Source: Chimaeribacter arupi | Lineage (GTDB): Bacteria; Pseudomonadota; Gammaproteobacteria; Enterobacterales; Enterobacteriaceae | Direction: 5' to 3' | DNA length: 64,000 bases | Assembly (NCBI RefSeq): GCF_002858805.1 | Contig: NZ_PJZI01000007.1 | Location: 62,001 to 126,000 of the forward strand | Part shown: in pieces, positions 56,166 to 64,000 of the stretch | How positions within the stretch are numbered: position 1 is the first letter of the stretch | Layout: each line of letters opens with the position of its first letter | Program-made: the position numbers and the translations under genes | The notes under the pieces: model-generated | What the model was told of the DNA's origin: nothing | What the model saw: only the letters and a program-made list of their open reading frames with translations | Database searches by the model: none

Positions 56166-56741
56166 GTGCAACGTGAACATGTGCTGAACCACGCTTTAAC
56201 CCTTCTGGAGCAGCGCGGGCTGGCCACCACCACGGTAGAAATGGTGGCAACAGAGACGGGACGTACGGAAAGCGATTTATACCGCTTCTGGCCGGATCGT
56301 GAGGCGCTGTTGTATGACTGCCTGCGCCATCATGGTCAACAGATTGATACCTGGCGGCGCCAACTGCTGCTGGATGATTCGCTGACGCCGCAACAGAAGC
56401 TGCTGGCCCGTTATAAGGTACTGCATGAGCAGGTGAACCAGCAGCGCTACCCAGGCTGTTTGTTTATCGCCGCGTGCAGCTTTTTCCCGGACAAACAGCA
56501 CCCTATCCACCAGCTTGCAGAGCAGCAGAAACGCGCCTCTTATGACTATACGCTGGCGCTGTTGCAGGACATGGACGCAGACGATGCGCCGATGGTGGCC
56601 GAGCAGATGGAGCTGATTCTGGAAGGGTGCCTGAGCAAATTGCTGGTAAAACGGCAGCCCCATGATGTGGAAGTCGCATTACGGCTGGCTGAGGATGTTT
56701 TGCAGGTCGCACGCTGCCGTAAACATGGTGCGCTGACCTGA
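56166..56741 (+). CDS. yjdC: TetR-family regulator YjdC
   Basis: 191 residues, the E. coli YjdC length, from GTG 56166. N-terminal helix-turn-helix (about 22-48, [22 protein letters not shown]) and a helical C-terminal ligand/dimer domain. Target genes unknown. It lies after dsbD and before the tRNA-Phe gene, as in E. coli. Confidence 0.92.
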   Translation: MQREHVLNHALTLLEQRGLATTTVEMVATETGRTESDLYRFWPDREALLYDCLRHHGQQIDTWRRQLLLDDSLTPQQKLLARYKVLHEQVNQQRYPGCLFIAACSFFPDKQHPIHQLAEQQKRASYDYTLALLQDMDADDAPMVAEQMELILEGCLSKLLVKRQPHDVEVALRLAEDVLQVARCRKHGALT

Positions 56742-56757
56742 TAAACATCGCCTGTCA

Positions 56758-56790
56758 GGGGCAGTTTTTGCTGCTGCCCTGCTGCTTTTT
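56758..56790 (+). terminator. Probable terminator of yjdC
   Basis: Stem GGGCAG (56759-56764) / CTGCCC (56774-56779), 9-nt loop, and a T-run (56786-56790) six bases after the stem. Moderate strength. Confidence 0.5.
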
Positions 56791-56843
56791 GCCTGAAAAG
56801 AGAGCAGTCAGCCCGGTTTCAGGGAGAATTCTGCATAAAGCCG

Positions 56844-56872
56844 TTGACGGCCTTCAGCCAATACGGTTTAAT
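56844..56872 (+). promoter_or_regulatory. Promoter of tRNA-Phe
   Basis: -35 TTGACG (56844-56849), 17-bp spacer, -10 TTTAAT (56867-56872), then the GC-rich discriminator GCGCCCCG, as in stable-RNA promoters. Confidence 0.75.
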
Positions 56873-56882
56873 GCGCCCCGTT

Positions 56883-56958
56883 GCCCGGATAGCTCAGTCG
56901 GTAGAGCAGGGGATTGAAAATCCCCGTGTCCTTGGTTCGATTCCGAGTCCGGGCACCA
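56883..56958 (+). tRNA. pheU: tRNA-Phe (GAA)
   Basis: 76 nt, GCCCGGATAGCTCAG start, anticodon stem-loop GGGGATTGAAAATCCCC with anticodon GAA, TTCGATTC T-arm, GTCCGGGCACCA end with CCA encoded. Gene position after yjdC equals pheU of E. coli, a known island insertion point. Confidence 0.98.
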
Positions 56959-56970
56959 ATTATTCAGAAA

Positions 56971-56997
56971 ACCCAGCCAATGGCTGGGTTTTTGCTT
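56971..56997 (+). terminator. Terminator of tRNA-Phe
   Basis: Stem ACCCAGCC (56971-56978) / GGCTGGGT (56982-56989), loop AAT, then TTTTGCTTTT. It stops transcription 37 bp before the CRISPR array begins. Confidence 0.88.
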
Positions 56998-57033
56998 TTC
57001 TGCGTCTGAACTCTCCATCAAGCCGCCTTCAAC

Positions 57034-58922
57034 CTTTTAAGCTGCCTGGGCGGCAGTGAACAGATCCACAGGCAAATTTATCGGGGACGTTACTTTCTAA
57101 GCTGCCTGTGCGGCAGTGAACGATGACAGCGCTGATGATTTGGCAACAAACACTTTCTAAGCTGCCTGTGCGGCAGTGAACTAATGGGGCGCGAGTTCAC
57201 CGGAGGCCGCCCATTTCTAAGCTGCCTGTGCGGCAGTGAACCATTGCAGTAGCCGTAAATTTCCTGTCCTTTGTTTCTAAGCTGCCTGTGCGGCAGTGAA
57301 CACATTCCATTAAGGATTACATCCTCCATGTTATTTCTAAGCTGCCTGTGCGGCAGTGAACGCCGTTTTTTTCCTGATGGCGCGCACGTTCAATTTCTAA
57401 GCTGCCTGTGCGGCAGTGAACGAGCCAGAGATAGATGAAATTTTGCTGATTACTTTCTAAGCTGCCTGTACGGCAGTGAACTTTGTCCCTCTCCAAAAAA
57501 CCCCATTTTCAGCTTTCTAAGCTGCCTGTATGGCAGTGAACAAATCGAACGTAGCCATATGGCCTCCAGTCTATTTCTAAGCTGCCTGTACGGCAGTGAA
57601 CGTGAACGGCAATAGCGTGCAGATCTGCCCGCCTTTCTAAGCTGCCTGTACGGCAGTGAACTTCAATCGCGCACCACGCCGTTACGGGTTCATTTTCTAA
57701 GCTGCCTGTGCGGCAGTGAACCTAGGCGAAATCCGCGTTGTCTGCCGACAACATTTCTAAGCTGCCTGCACGGCAGTGAACTTCGGCTGCCCTGAAGCCC
57801 TCAGGAATGCGCATTTCTAAGCTGCCTGCACGGCAGTAAACACGCGTTTGTGTGTGTAACTCTGGCGTAATCATTTCTAAGCTGCCTGTGCGGCAGTGAA
57901 CCGGTGTAACCCGCGAAACCATGTATTTTGACATTTCTAAGCTGCCTGTGCGGCAGTGAACTGTCTATCGACGAGGAGGAAATTCCCTACTAATTTCTAA
58001 GCTGCCTGTGCGGCAGTGAACAGACAGCCCGCGAATCTCTTCTGGCGACATATTTTCTAAGCTGCCTGTGCGGCAGTGAACCCCCTGGCCTCTCGCGTCA
58101 TCGCCTCAATATTTTTCTAAGCTGCCTGTGCGGCAGTGAACGCGACACAAGCGGCAGCAGCAGCACAAGCAGCTTTTCTAAGCTGCCTGTGCGGCAGTGA
58201 ACTGGGGTCATCGTTGGTATACACCCACGTGTGATTTCTAAGCTGCCTGTGCGGCAGTGAACAATACCACCGATAGTCGCTGTTTTAACGTCCATTTCTA
58301 AGCTGCCTGTGCGGCAGTGAACGCAACCTGGTCGATACAATATCAATCCCTTGTTTTCTAAGCTGCCTGTGCGGCAGTGAACGAACGTGCCGATCACAAA
58401 CGGCGATCCGTTCTTTTCTAAGCTGCCTGTGCGGCAGTGAACATGCTGCGCCACGGTGGAGGTGGCGCGCTTCATTTCTAAGCTGCCTGTGCGGCAGTGA
58501 ACCCAGACATGCCGCCTGACGCTTGGCATTTATTTTTCTAAGCTGCCTGTGCGGCAGTGAACTGTACGCAGGAGTTGCAGGATTTTGAGGAGTTTTTCTA
58601 AGCTGCCTGTGCGGCAGTGAACACGTAGTCAGCGGTGTACTCAACGTGGCCATTTTTCTAAGCTGCCTGTGCGGCAGTGAACTATCACTGGCAGGGGCTT
58701 AACTTCAACTGGCATTTCTAAGCTGCCTGTGCGGCAGTGAACAGAACAAAACCGCCATCGAACTGGAGGAGTTATTTCTAAGCTGCCTGTGCGGCAGTGA
58801 ACACTGAGCGCCTATCACGAAAAACTTGCAGCGTTTTCTAAGCTGCCTGTGCGGCAGTGAACGTTTCCAGCACCTTCCCGGGGGTGCCGGTGATTTTCTA
58901 AGCTGCCTGTGCGGCAGTGAAC
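57034..58922 (-). CRISPR. Type I-F CRISPR array, 32 repeats and 31 spacers
   Basis: 28-bp repeats, GTTCACTGCCGCACAGGCAG then CTTAGAAA on the minus strand, spaced by 32-nt spacers (one of 33 nt at 58142-58174). The CTGCC/GGCAG stem with a 5-nt loop is the Cas6f hairpin; cleavage leaves an 8-nt CUUAGAAA handle. Transcription is leftward: the leader and identical repeats are at the right, and the left-most repeat (57034-57061) is degenerate with 3 mismatches, marking the old end. Repeats 8-11, 13 and 14 (57454-57841) differ in the loop only, except one extra change in repeat 14. All spacers differ; none looks like sequence in the window. Confidence 0.98.
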
Positions 58923-59052
58923 TGGTCAGCCAGCTTCGTAACGTTTTGTTATTGCGTAAAAATCCTTTTAATTCTCTTCCTTACCCCTTTTTTCTTACCT
59001 CATATTTAGGTCTCAATAAATCAACAACTTATCCTTGACGGAAATAAAAGGG
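58923..59052 (-). promoter_or_regulatory. CRISPR leader with IHF sites
   Basis: 130 AT-rich bases between the newest repeat and the cas6f stop. A perfect IHF consensus (AATCAACAACTTA) lies at 59019-59031, and a one-mismatch site in the opposite orientation at 58939-58951, 17 bp from the first repeat. Type I-F adaptation is known to need IHF bending of the leader. The array promoter must also be here, but no clear -35/-10 pair was found. Confidence 0.75.
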
Positions 59053-59607
59053 TCAGAACCAGGGGATGGTGGCGGTGTTGCTCAGGCCGTAACAGCTAAA
59101 CTCCCCTGCGGTGGCGGCGGGCTGAAGTTCACCGTGGCGGATAAACAGCCGGAAGTGGTGACCGCTGGAAAGGCTTTTTACGGCCAGCCAGGGCAAGTCG
59201 CTTCGCTGTTCCTGACTGTTTTCAAGCCGCTGTGTCGCCTCTGCTTCACTGATCCAGCCTTTCTTCACTGAGCGCCGCAGTAAGCGCCCGGCACTGCTTT
59301 TCACCTGCACCCGGCTTACCGCGCGCCACCCTTTGATTACGCTGACCTGTGTGATCGCTGAAACAGCGCAGTAATCGCTAAGGCCGGTACGCCAGTGCAA
59401 AGACTCCAGCGTATGCAATGCGGTCTGCGTGCCGTGCAGGCGCAGAACCGGGCCGGGTTTAACATCGTGTGCCGGAAAGCTGACGCCAATATCGCCCTGC
59501 TTATGCGCCGCTAATGCCCGGTGTAATTTGGCGAACAGCGCAGACATCAATGTCTCTTCGGTAAACTCAGGGTCAGGTAATACACGGATCTCAAGAAAAT
59601 GATCCAT
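59053..59607 (-). CDS. cas6f: Cas6f (Csy4), CRISPR RNA endoribonuclease
   Basis: 184 residues. Cuts the pre-crRNA after each hairpin and stays bound to the 3' end. From ATG 59607 the likely catalytic His falls at residue 29 (FAKLHRAL), the number in Pseudomonas Csy4, and AAGGAG lies 7 bases upstream; an ATG two codons earlier is too close to it. The Arg-rich helix (SSAGRLLRRSVKKGW) and the GLSNTATIPWF tail are family marks. Last cas gene, 130 bases from the array. Confidence 0.96.
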   Translation of the reverse strand: MDHFLEIRVLPDPEFTEETLMSALFAKLHRALAAHKQGDIGVSFPAHDVKPGPVLRLHGTQTALHTLESLHWRTGLSDYCAVSAITQVSVIKGWRAVSRVQVKSSAGRLLRRSVKKGWISEAEATQRLENSQEQRSDLPWLAVKSLSSGHHFRLFIRHGELQPAATAGEFSCYGLSNTATIPWF

Positions 59608-59618
59608 CGCCATTCTCC

Positions 59619-60617
59619 TTAATCGGCTTTTTCACCAAAGACACCACCACGAATCAGCACTGCCATGACATAGTGCTGCTGCTCTGTTGGCGGCTGCTCG
59701 CCACGGATGACCCACCGGTCCAGTAGCGTATAGAAGTCCATCTTCTCTTTAGGTTGCCGGCAGGCAATGCCGCGGCTGGTCACAGAACCATACGGCTCAA
59801 CAGCAATCGCCCCTAATGTGCCAGCCTGCGGGTGCCAGGTATCAATAGTGCGAAGCGCATTGCCTATTTTCTGGGAATGCATCGCCGCCACGTTATTCAC
59901 CTGGTACAGCACTTTGCTTTTATTGCTGCTTTTATCAAGCACCAACTCCTGGGAAGGAAACACCTCCTGCCCCTCCCCCAAATGGGCATACGCAGCCACC
60001 TGTAACAGGACAAAACGCTCGCCGCGCAGCCCGGCGGCAATCTCATCCGCCAGCTCACTCAGCGTGGCGTCTGCGGGCGTAAATGCCCGTAGGGAATAGT
60101 CATGCGCCATGAACTCCCAGGTTTTACTCCCGGTGACCACCACCCGGATTTGTCTGGCACCGACCCGGTTGCGCCACAGGAAACGGCCATTGGCCAGATT
60201 GGCGGCATAACGTTTCGCCAGTTCGCTAAAACCCTGTTCATCGATATAGCCGGTAATAATTTGCTGTAAAGCGTCCTGATAGCGCCGGTCATTACATACT
60301 GAAGGCTCGGCCAGGTTGCCCAACACGCGCAGGGTGAAGCTGACTTTCAGGGTATCCGCGTCTGCCGGTAGTGCAGCCACATCCACTCGTTGCAGGTTAG
60401 CGTGCTGGATCTGATTATCCAGTTTGGCGTTATCGCTGGTTACCGCATTTTTCAGGCGGTTAGAGATGGTCCCCCGTACTGCTTTTTCCTGAACAGGAAT
60501 AGGTTGCCACTCTGCCCCTTGCCAGAGGCCGGAGAACATCAGCGCATCGGACGTCGCCAGTTTGCGTTCAAATGCCAGTACTGACGCCGTTTTGATATCA
60601 ACAGGTGCCTTTGCCAT
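59619..60617 (-). CDS. csy3: Cas7f (Csy3), Cascade backbone subunit
   Basis: 332 residues (Pseudomonas Csy3 342). Six copies coat the crRNA spacer in the type I-F surveillance complex. The [16 protein letters not shown] start, [13 protein letters not shown], and C-terminal [16 protein letters not shown] block are characteristic. Starts 12 bases after csy2 ends. Confidence 0.96.
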   Translation of the reverse strand: MAKAPVDIKTASVLAFERKLATSDALMFSGLWQGAEWQPIPVQEKAVRGTISNRLKNAVTSDNAKLDNQIQHANLQRVDVAALPADADTLKVSFTLRVLGNLAEPSVCNDRRYQDALQQIITGYIDEQGFSELAKRYAANLANGRFLWRNRVGARQIRVVVTGSKTWEFMAHDYSLRAFTPADATLSELADEIAAGLRGERFVLLQVAAYAHLGEGQEVFPSQELVLDKSSNKSKVLYQVNNVAAMHSQKIGNALRTIDTWHPQAGTLGAIAVEPYGSVTSRGIACRQPKEKMDFYTLLDRWVIRGEQPPTEQQHYVMAVLIRGGVFGEKAD

Positions 60618-60629
60618 GTTTGCGTCCTT

Positions 60630-61580
60630 TTAAAAGTGATCATCATCATAAGTACAATCTTCTGCCTCAATGGCGGCCTGCGCCCCGCAGCAGTAGTAAC
60701 CTGTCTCCGTGGTGTGATAACGCCACAACAGTTCATCCAGCGAGTGGATCCGGTGCAGACCGCACCATTCCCCCACGCCATATACCGCTTCGGCAAAACA
60801 GAAAGGGGTTGCCGGGTCACGGGTCCGCGCTACGTCACCTGGGGCGTAGCACGGCGAGATACGCTGATAGCCGGTCATCAACGGCACCAGGTAACCGGCA
60901 TAAGGTTTTGGCTCATAACGCCATTCGGCGGGCGCGCCGGGCTCCGGTAATATGCCCTCCCCGGTATGCGGTGCCAGCTTCAGCGCAGCGAAGTCGAGCC
61001 AGGCATCCAGCATGTCGGTTTGCGGCTCCAGTGCCTGTTTTGCTGAACAATGCTGTGCCAGCCAGGGCGAACGGTCGACCAGCGCAAAGCCCGGCATCAG
61101 CGGCCAGAACAGTGCGCTGACCCTTTCATCGTCCGCCAGGTTGCGTACCTGCACCTTGCCCATACTGACCACCGTGCCCCCAGCCAACCGCTGTTGCCGG
61201 CACAGCACCTGTAAATGCTCAGCCAGCAACGCTAAACCGGTATCACCGTTGGCAAGCGTGCCCCGGCACTTCATGACCAGCGATACGGTGAGATGCATCC
61301 GCGCCTCTTCATTGATTGACGCGGTCTTGCCCTCTTTACTCAACGGGTTGCGGGTCAATACAAACTGGTAATCCCCACCCGCGTTATAGGCATGAACCTG
61401 ATGGTGATGGCAGATGACCCCGCAGCCCTCCAGCGTGATGCCGTGGCTCTGCTGAAGTTTGCGTGACAGCGCGTGTGCATACCCGAGGAACTGAGTGATA
61501 GCCGGAAATCCCCAGGTCAGCCCTGTGGCTGCATTGGCATTTTCCACCTGCAACCGCGGCAAAATAATGCACCGGCTCAT
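60630..61580 (-). CDS. csy2: Cas5f (Csy2), Cascade subunit
   Basis: 316 residues. Binds the 5' handle of the crRNA with Csy1. The LPRLQVENANAATGLTWGFPA start is typical of Csy2; GEWCGLHRIHSLDELLW lies near the C-terminus. Its ATG overlaps the csy1 stop as ATGA, coupling translation. Confidence 0.95.
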   Translation of the reverse strand: MSRCIILPRLQVENANAATGLTWGFPAITQFLGYAHALSRKLQQSHGITLEGCGVICHHHQVHAYNAGGDYQFVLTRNPLSKEGKTASINEEARMHLTVSLVMKCRGTLANGDTGLALLAEHLQVLCRQQRLAGGTVVSMGKVQVRNLADDERVSALFWPLMPGFALVDRSPWLAQHCSAKQALEPQTDMLDAWLDFAALKLAPHTGEGILPEPGAPAEWRYEPKPYAGYLVPLMTGYQRISPCYAPGDVARTRDPATPFCFAEAVYGVGEWCGLHRIHSLDELLWRYHTTETGYYCCGAQAAIEAEDCTYDDDHF

Positions 61581-62884
61581 GATTGTGCCTCCTTGATGAC
61601 GTGTTCCATTTCACGTAAACGCTGTTGGCATTGCGTGCGCCACGCTTTGCGTTCAACCATCCCCACTGCACATTTTGCGGCATTTAACTGCGTGTTCAGC
61701 CACTGGGCGAAGTCATCTGCCACGGCGGCTTGCCAGTCACCCCGTTCCCGATCCAGCGCGAATGCCGGGTCATCCTGGGTACGCCACGGATCAAGCCAGA
61801 GCGCCTGATGAGGCCTAAGAAGGCAGGAGGACTCTGTTGTCCAGTTGCACCACTCGGGCCGTTGAATACCCGCAGCAACGTTGAACAAAAGATCAATCAA
61901 CTCATCAACATAGTGTTCACGGCGACGTTTGATGGCAGCGTTGTTATAGTTGCCGCTGTGCGTGAGGAGTGCGGTGAAGCTTGTGAGCGTATTAGCTGTT
62001 AAATACTCAAATGGCCCTTTAGGGGCGAACAGCGAGGTGATAGCCAGTGGCTTTCGCTCCTGCACCTGCCACTGCGGTGGTTGAGACGAGAGCAGCCACA
62101 TCCGGCCGCCGCGGCTGCTGTTAAGTGCAGAGATATTTTGCGGTTTGGTGCCGCCAAAATTCATCACAGCGGTATTGGGAAAGGAGACCACCGGCAATGG
62201 GTGCCACTGTTTATTGCGCCGGGCCTGACGGGCAGCTTTGCTCTCTTCACTGAAACGCTGCGCAACGATTTTCTGGTGCAGTGCTTGCGCTAATGAGGAG
62301 GAAAACAAGGGGCTGAGCAGATGGTAACCATCACCCACCGGAAAGTAGATCTGCTTGGACAGCGTATGGGACGTGGGTTGGCCGGTATCAAGCACCCGGG
62401 AAAAACCGGTTACCCAGGCAGCTAACTGCTCACTATCTTCTGCCAGCTCAGCGAGCAGTGAATACTCTTTGCGGCGCAGGCAGTCGAGCAAAGAATCTTT
62501 CCCAAACCGGGTTTGCAGCAGTTTTGCCACATCCAGCGCCGCGGCATTGCCTACCGCATCCAAAGAGGGTGCCGCCAATGAGGCCGTCGACAGGTAGCCC
62601 TCCTGCTGGCGGATGCAGCTATAGAGGCTGCTGCTTTGCGCGTCGCCATGTGTATATTTCGCCGCATGTGTCACCAGGCTGATTTGCCCGGCGCGTTGCG
62701 CGGCATTCGTCAGCCAGGTACGGGGTTCATATTTTAGTTCCAGTTCCCGCCGCGCCTCGGCAAGGGCCTGGTCAAGTGCGCTCAGGTCTGCCGCTGAGGC
62801 TGCCTCACGCCGTTTTTTCGCGTCTTTGTCGAAGGCCGCGAGTTTGCTCTGCTTCCGGTCATTGATCCATGAAGTGATGTCCAT
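61577..62884 (-). CDS. csy1: Cas8f (Csy1), large subunit
   Basis: 435 residues (Pseudomonas Csy1 434). Recognises the CC protospacer-adjacent motif and recruits Cas2-3. Blocks: the THAAKYTHGDAQSSSL segment, FPVGDGYHLLSPLFSSSLAQ and VSFPNTAVMNFGGTKPQNIS, all family-typical. 72 bases after cas2-3; no clear separate promoter, so it is likely in the cas operon. Confidence 0.95.
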   Translation of the reverse strand: MDITSWINDRKQSKLAAFDKDAKKRREAASAADLSALDQALAEARRELELKYEPRTWLTNAAQRAGQISLVTHAAKYTHGDAQSSSLYSCIRQQEGYLSTASLAAPSLDAVGNAAALDVAKLLQTRFGKDSLLDCLRRKEYSLLAELAEDSEQLAAWVTGFSRVLDTGQPTSHTLSKQIYFPVGDGYHLLSPLFSSSLAQALHQKIVAQRFSEESKAARQARRNKQWHPLPVVSFPNTAVMNFGGTKPQNISALNSSRGGRMWLLSSQPPQWQVQERKPLAITSLFAPKGPFEYLTANTLTSFTALLTHSGNYNNAAIKRRREHYVDELIDLLFNVAAGIQRPEWCNWTTESSCLLRPHQALWLDPWRTQDDPAFALDRERGDWQAAVADDFAQWLNTQLNAAKCAVGMVERKAWRTQCQQRLREMEHVIKEAQS

Positions 62885-62956
62885 CTCTTCACCGCCATTT
62901 AATTTGCTATGAACGTGAGTAATGAAAATATCGTTTGCGCTGACTCACTCCCGACC

Positions 62957-64000
62957 TCAATCGAGGGCGCGGAATACCCCTAAAAGCGGATGAAAACACC
63001 ATGCCTGCGGTGCCTCCGTTGGGCTGCACATCAGGGAGAGTTCGCCATAGCGCGTGCTTACCTCTTCCAGTGACAGATCGCTTTGTTCAGCCAGCGCCAG
63101 CCATACTGCGTGGTAATCCGTTTCTACCCAGGCACTGACACCGGCAGCAAACTCGACCTCTGCCCTGTTAAAGCACCCTGCTTCTTTCCAGCCGCTGGGG
63201 CCGTCATCCCGAAAATAAAATCCCGGCGTGTCATATTCTTCCTCCATACGTAAAAAGAACTGTTCTTCAGGGGAGGTGCGGCGGAAAGGGGTACGACGTT
63301 GCAACTCATCATTCCAGTGCAGTGGCTGGCGCCACCAGAGCGCCGCCGAGAGCTTGCCCTGCCCACGGCCTAATAACACCTCGCGGGTGTGCTGGTGCTC
63401 CAGCGCGGTCAGGCTGCTGTATGGGCTGCGTTGTGCCGGAGGTTCGATCAACCTCGGGAGAGAACTGATGACGCGATACTCCTCCTCATGCAATACGTCA
63501 TTCACGTCGTCACTTGTCAGACGAAAATGTGGGTTCTCAAAGCCAGGCAGGCAGAAGACCGCTTGCCCAGGATGGGTACGACGCAAGGCACGCAGATTTT
63601 TATTGAGGATGAAGATATTGGGGGAATCAGGCACCCGCCTGCGGTGGCGCTGAATGCGCCCGGCAAACTGAACCATCGAGCGAACCGAGCTACATTCCAG
63701 AATGCCCCAATCCGCATCCCAGTCACGCCCAACTTCTACTACAGACGTTGCCAGTACGACAAACAGGTGATTTTCGTCTGTTGAGCTGGCCAAGGCCCGC
63801 TTAACTTCCGGCAATTTCCAGAGTGCGTCTGTTTCACGCCGGTCAAAGGCACGATCCAGATGCTGTTCAATATGGGAGCGTATCCCTGTCGGGTGATGGC
63901 TGTGGTAGACGCAATAATGAATATGCGTTCCCGGTGGTGAAGGGCATTGCAGCAATGCTTTGGCGACCGCCACCAACGGATCAATATTTGCCATACGCAC
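62957..64000 (-). CDS. cas2-3: Cas2-3 nuclease-helicase, C-terminal part (cut by window edge)
   Basis: 347 residues visible of a protein expected to exceed 1000. The helicase motif VI region VQFAGRIQRHRRR and the ATSVVEVGRDWDADWG motif V region are present, and an 'accessory' C-terminal stretch follows. The Cas2 fusion, HD nuclease and helicase motif I lie beyond the right end, as should cas1. The 5' end shown is not a real start. Confidence 0.93.
   Translation of the reverse strand: MRMANIDPLVAVAKALLQCPSPPGTHIHYCVYHSHHPTGIRSHIEQHLDRAFDRRETDALWKLPEVKRALASSTDENHLFVVLATSVVEVGRDWDADWGILECSSVRSMVQFAGRIQRHRRRVPDSPNIFILNKNLRALRRTHPGQAVFCLPGFENPHFRLTSDDVNDVLHEEEYRVISSLPRLIEPPAQRSPYSSLTALEHQHTREVLLGRGQGKLSAALWWRQPLHWNDELQRRTPFRRTSPEEQFFLRMEEEYDTPGFYFRDDGPSGWKEAGCFNRAEVEFAAGVSAWVETDYHAVWLALAEQSDLSLEEVSTRYGELSLMCSPTEAPQAWCFHPLLGVFRALD

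Noticed and set aside
57090..58653. Open frames within the CRISPR array with repeated peptides such as VHCRTGSLE
   Set aside because: They come from the repeats being read in open frames; no ribosome site, and the array is non-coding.
58923..58954. The 32 bases after the newest repeat have spacer length
   Set aside because: No repeat follows; these bases contain the proximal IHF site and are leader.
56883..64000. A second copy of the tRNA-Phe 3' end (attachment site) inside the window
   Set aside because: None seen; it would have to lie beyond the right edge.

Overview
The window is one continuous stretch of enterobacterial chromosome. Gene content, gene order and protein lengths match the 94-95 min region of Escherichia coli, read in the opposite direction, from msrA through cpdB, rpsF-rplI, purA, hfq, mutL, orn, psd, frd, groE and aspA to dsbD and a phenylalanine tRNA gene. 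The order Enterobacterales is secure. A Serratia/Yersinia-like genus is plausible: AmiB carries two LysM domains, there is no ampC between frdD and blc, and yjfP is followed by a chemotaxis receptor. The genus itself is not proven from sequence.

Layout. 1-7.8 kb: msrA (cut by the window edge), ytfL/paeA, ytfK, ytfJ, cysQ, cpdB, fklB, ytfB. 7.9-9.5 kb: the S6 operon rpsF-priB-rpsR-rplI on the minus strand, with its leader structure and promoter. 9.5-15.1 kb: a gene-poor gap with a palindrome and an orphan plus-strand terminator (possible small RNA), then yjfP, a chemoreceptor with a sigma-28 promoter, bsmA, yjfN and aidB. 15.2-31.6 kb: a long minus-strand superoperon, nnr-tsaE-amiB-mutL-miaA-hfq-hflX-hflK-hflC, yjeT, purA, nsrR-rnr-rlmB. 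31.6-34.2 kb: queG, an AT-rich DnaA-box/IHF region that looks like datA, three identical tRNA-Gly genes and orn. 34.4-47.7 kb: rsgA, psd-mscM, epmA, frdABCD, blc, ecnB/ecnA, efp, epmB and yjeI. 47.9-56.7 kb: groSL with a sigma-32 promoter, fxsA, aspA-dcuA, cutA-dsbD and yjdC.

56.9-64 kb: tRNA-Phe, immediately followed by a type I-F CRISPR-Cas system: an array of 32 repeats and 31 spacers, its leader, then cas6f, csy3, csy2, csy1 and the C-terminal part of cas2-3, which leaves the window. Array and cas genes all run on the minus strand. This is the only clearly accessory module. It sits at the tRNA-Phe locus, a common island insertion point.

Functional links inside the window: EF-P and both enzymes of its beta-lysine modification (EpmA, EpmB) are present; aspA, dcuA and frdABCD form an aspartate-to-fumarate-to-succinate respiration set with CRP and FNR/-10 signals; IHF sites recur at the datA-like locus and in the CRISPR leader. 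No frameshifted or broken genes were found; only the two genes at the window edges are incomplete.
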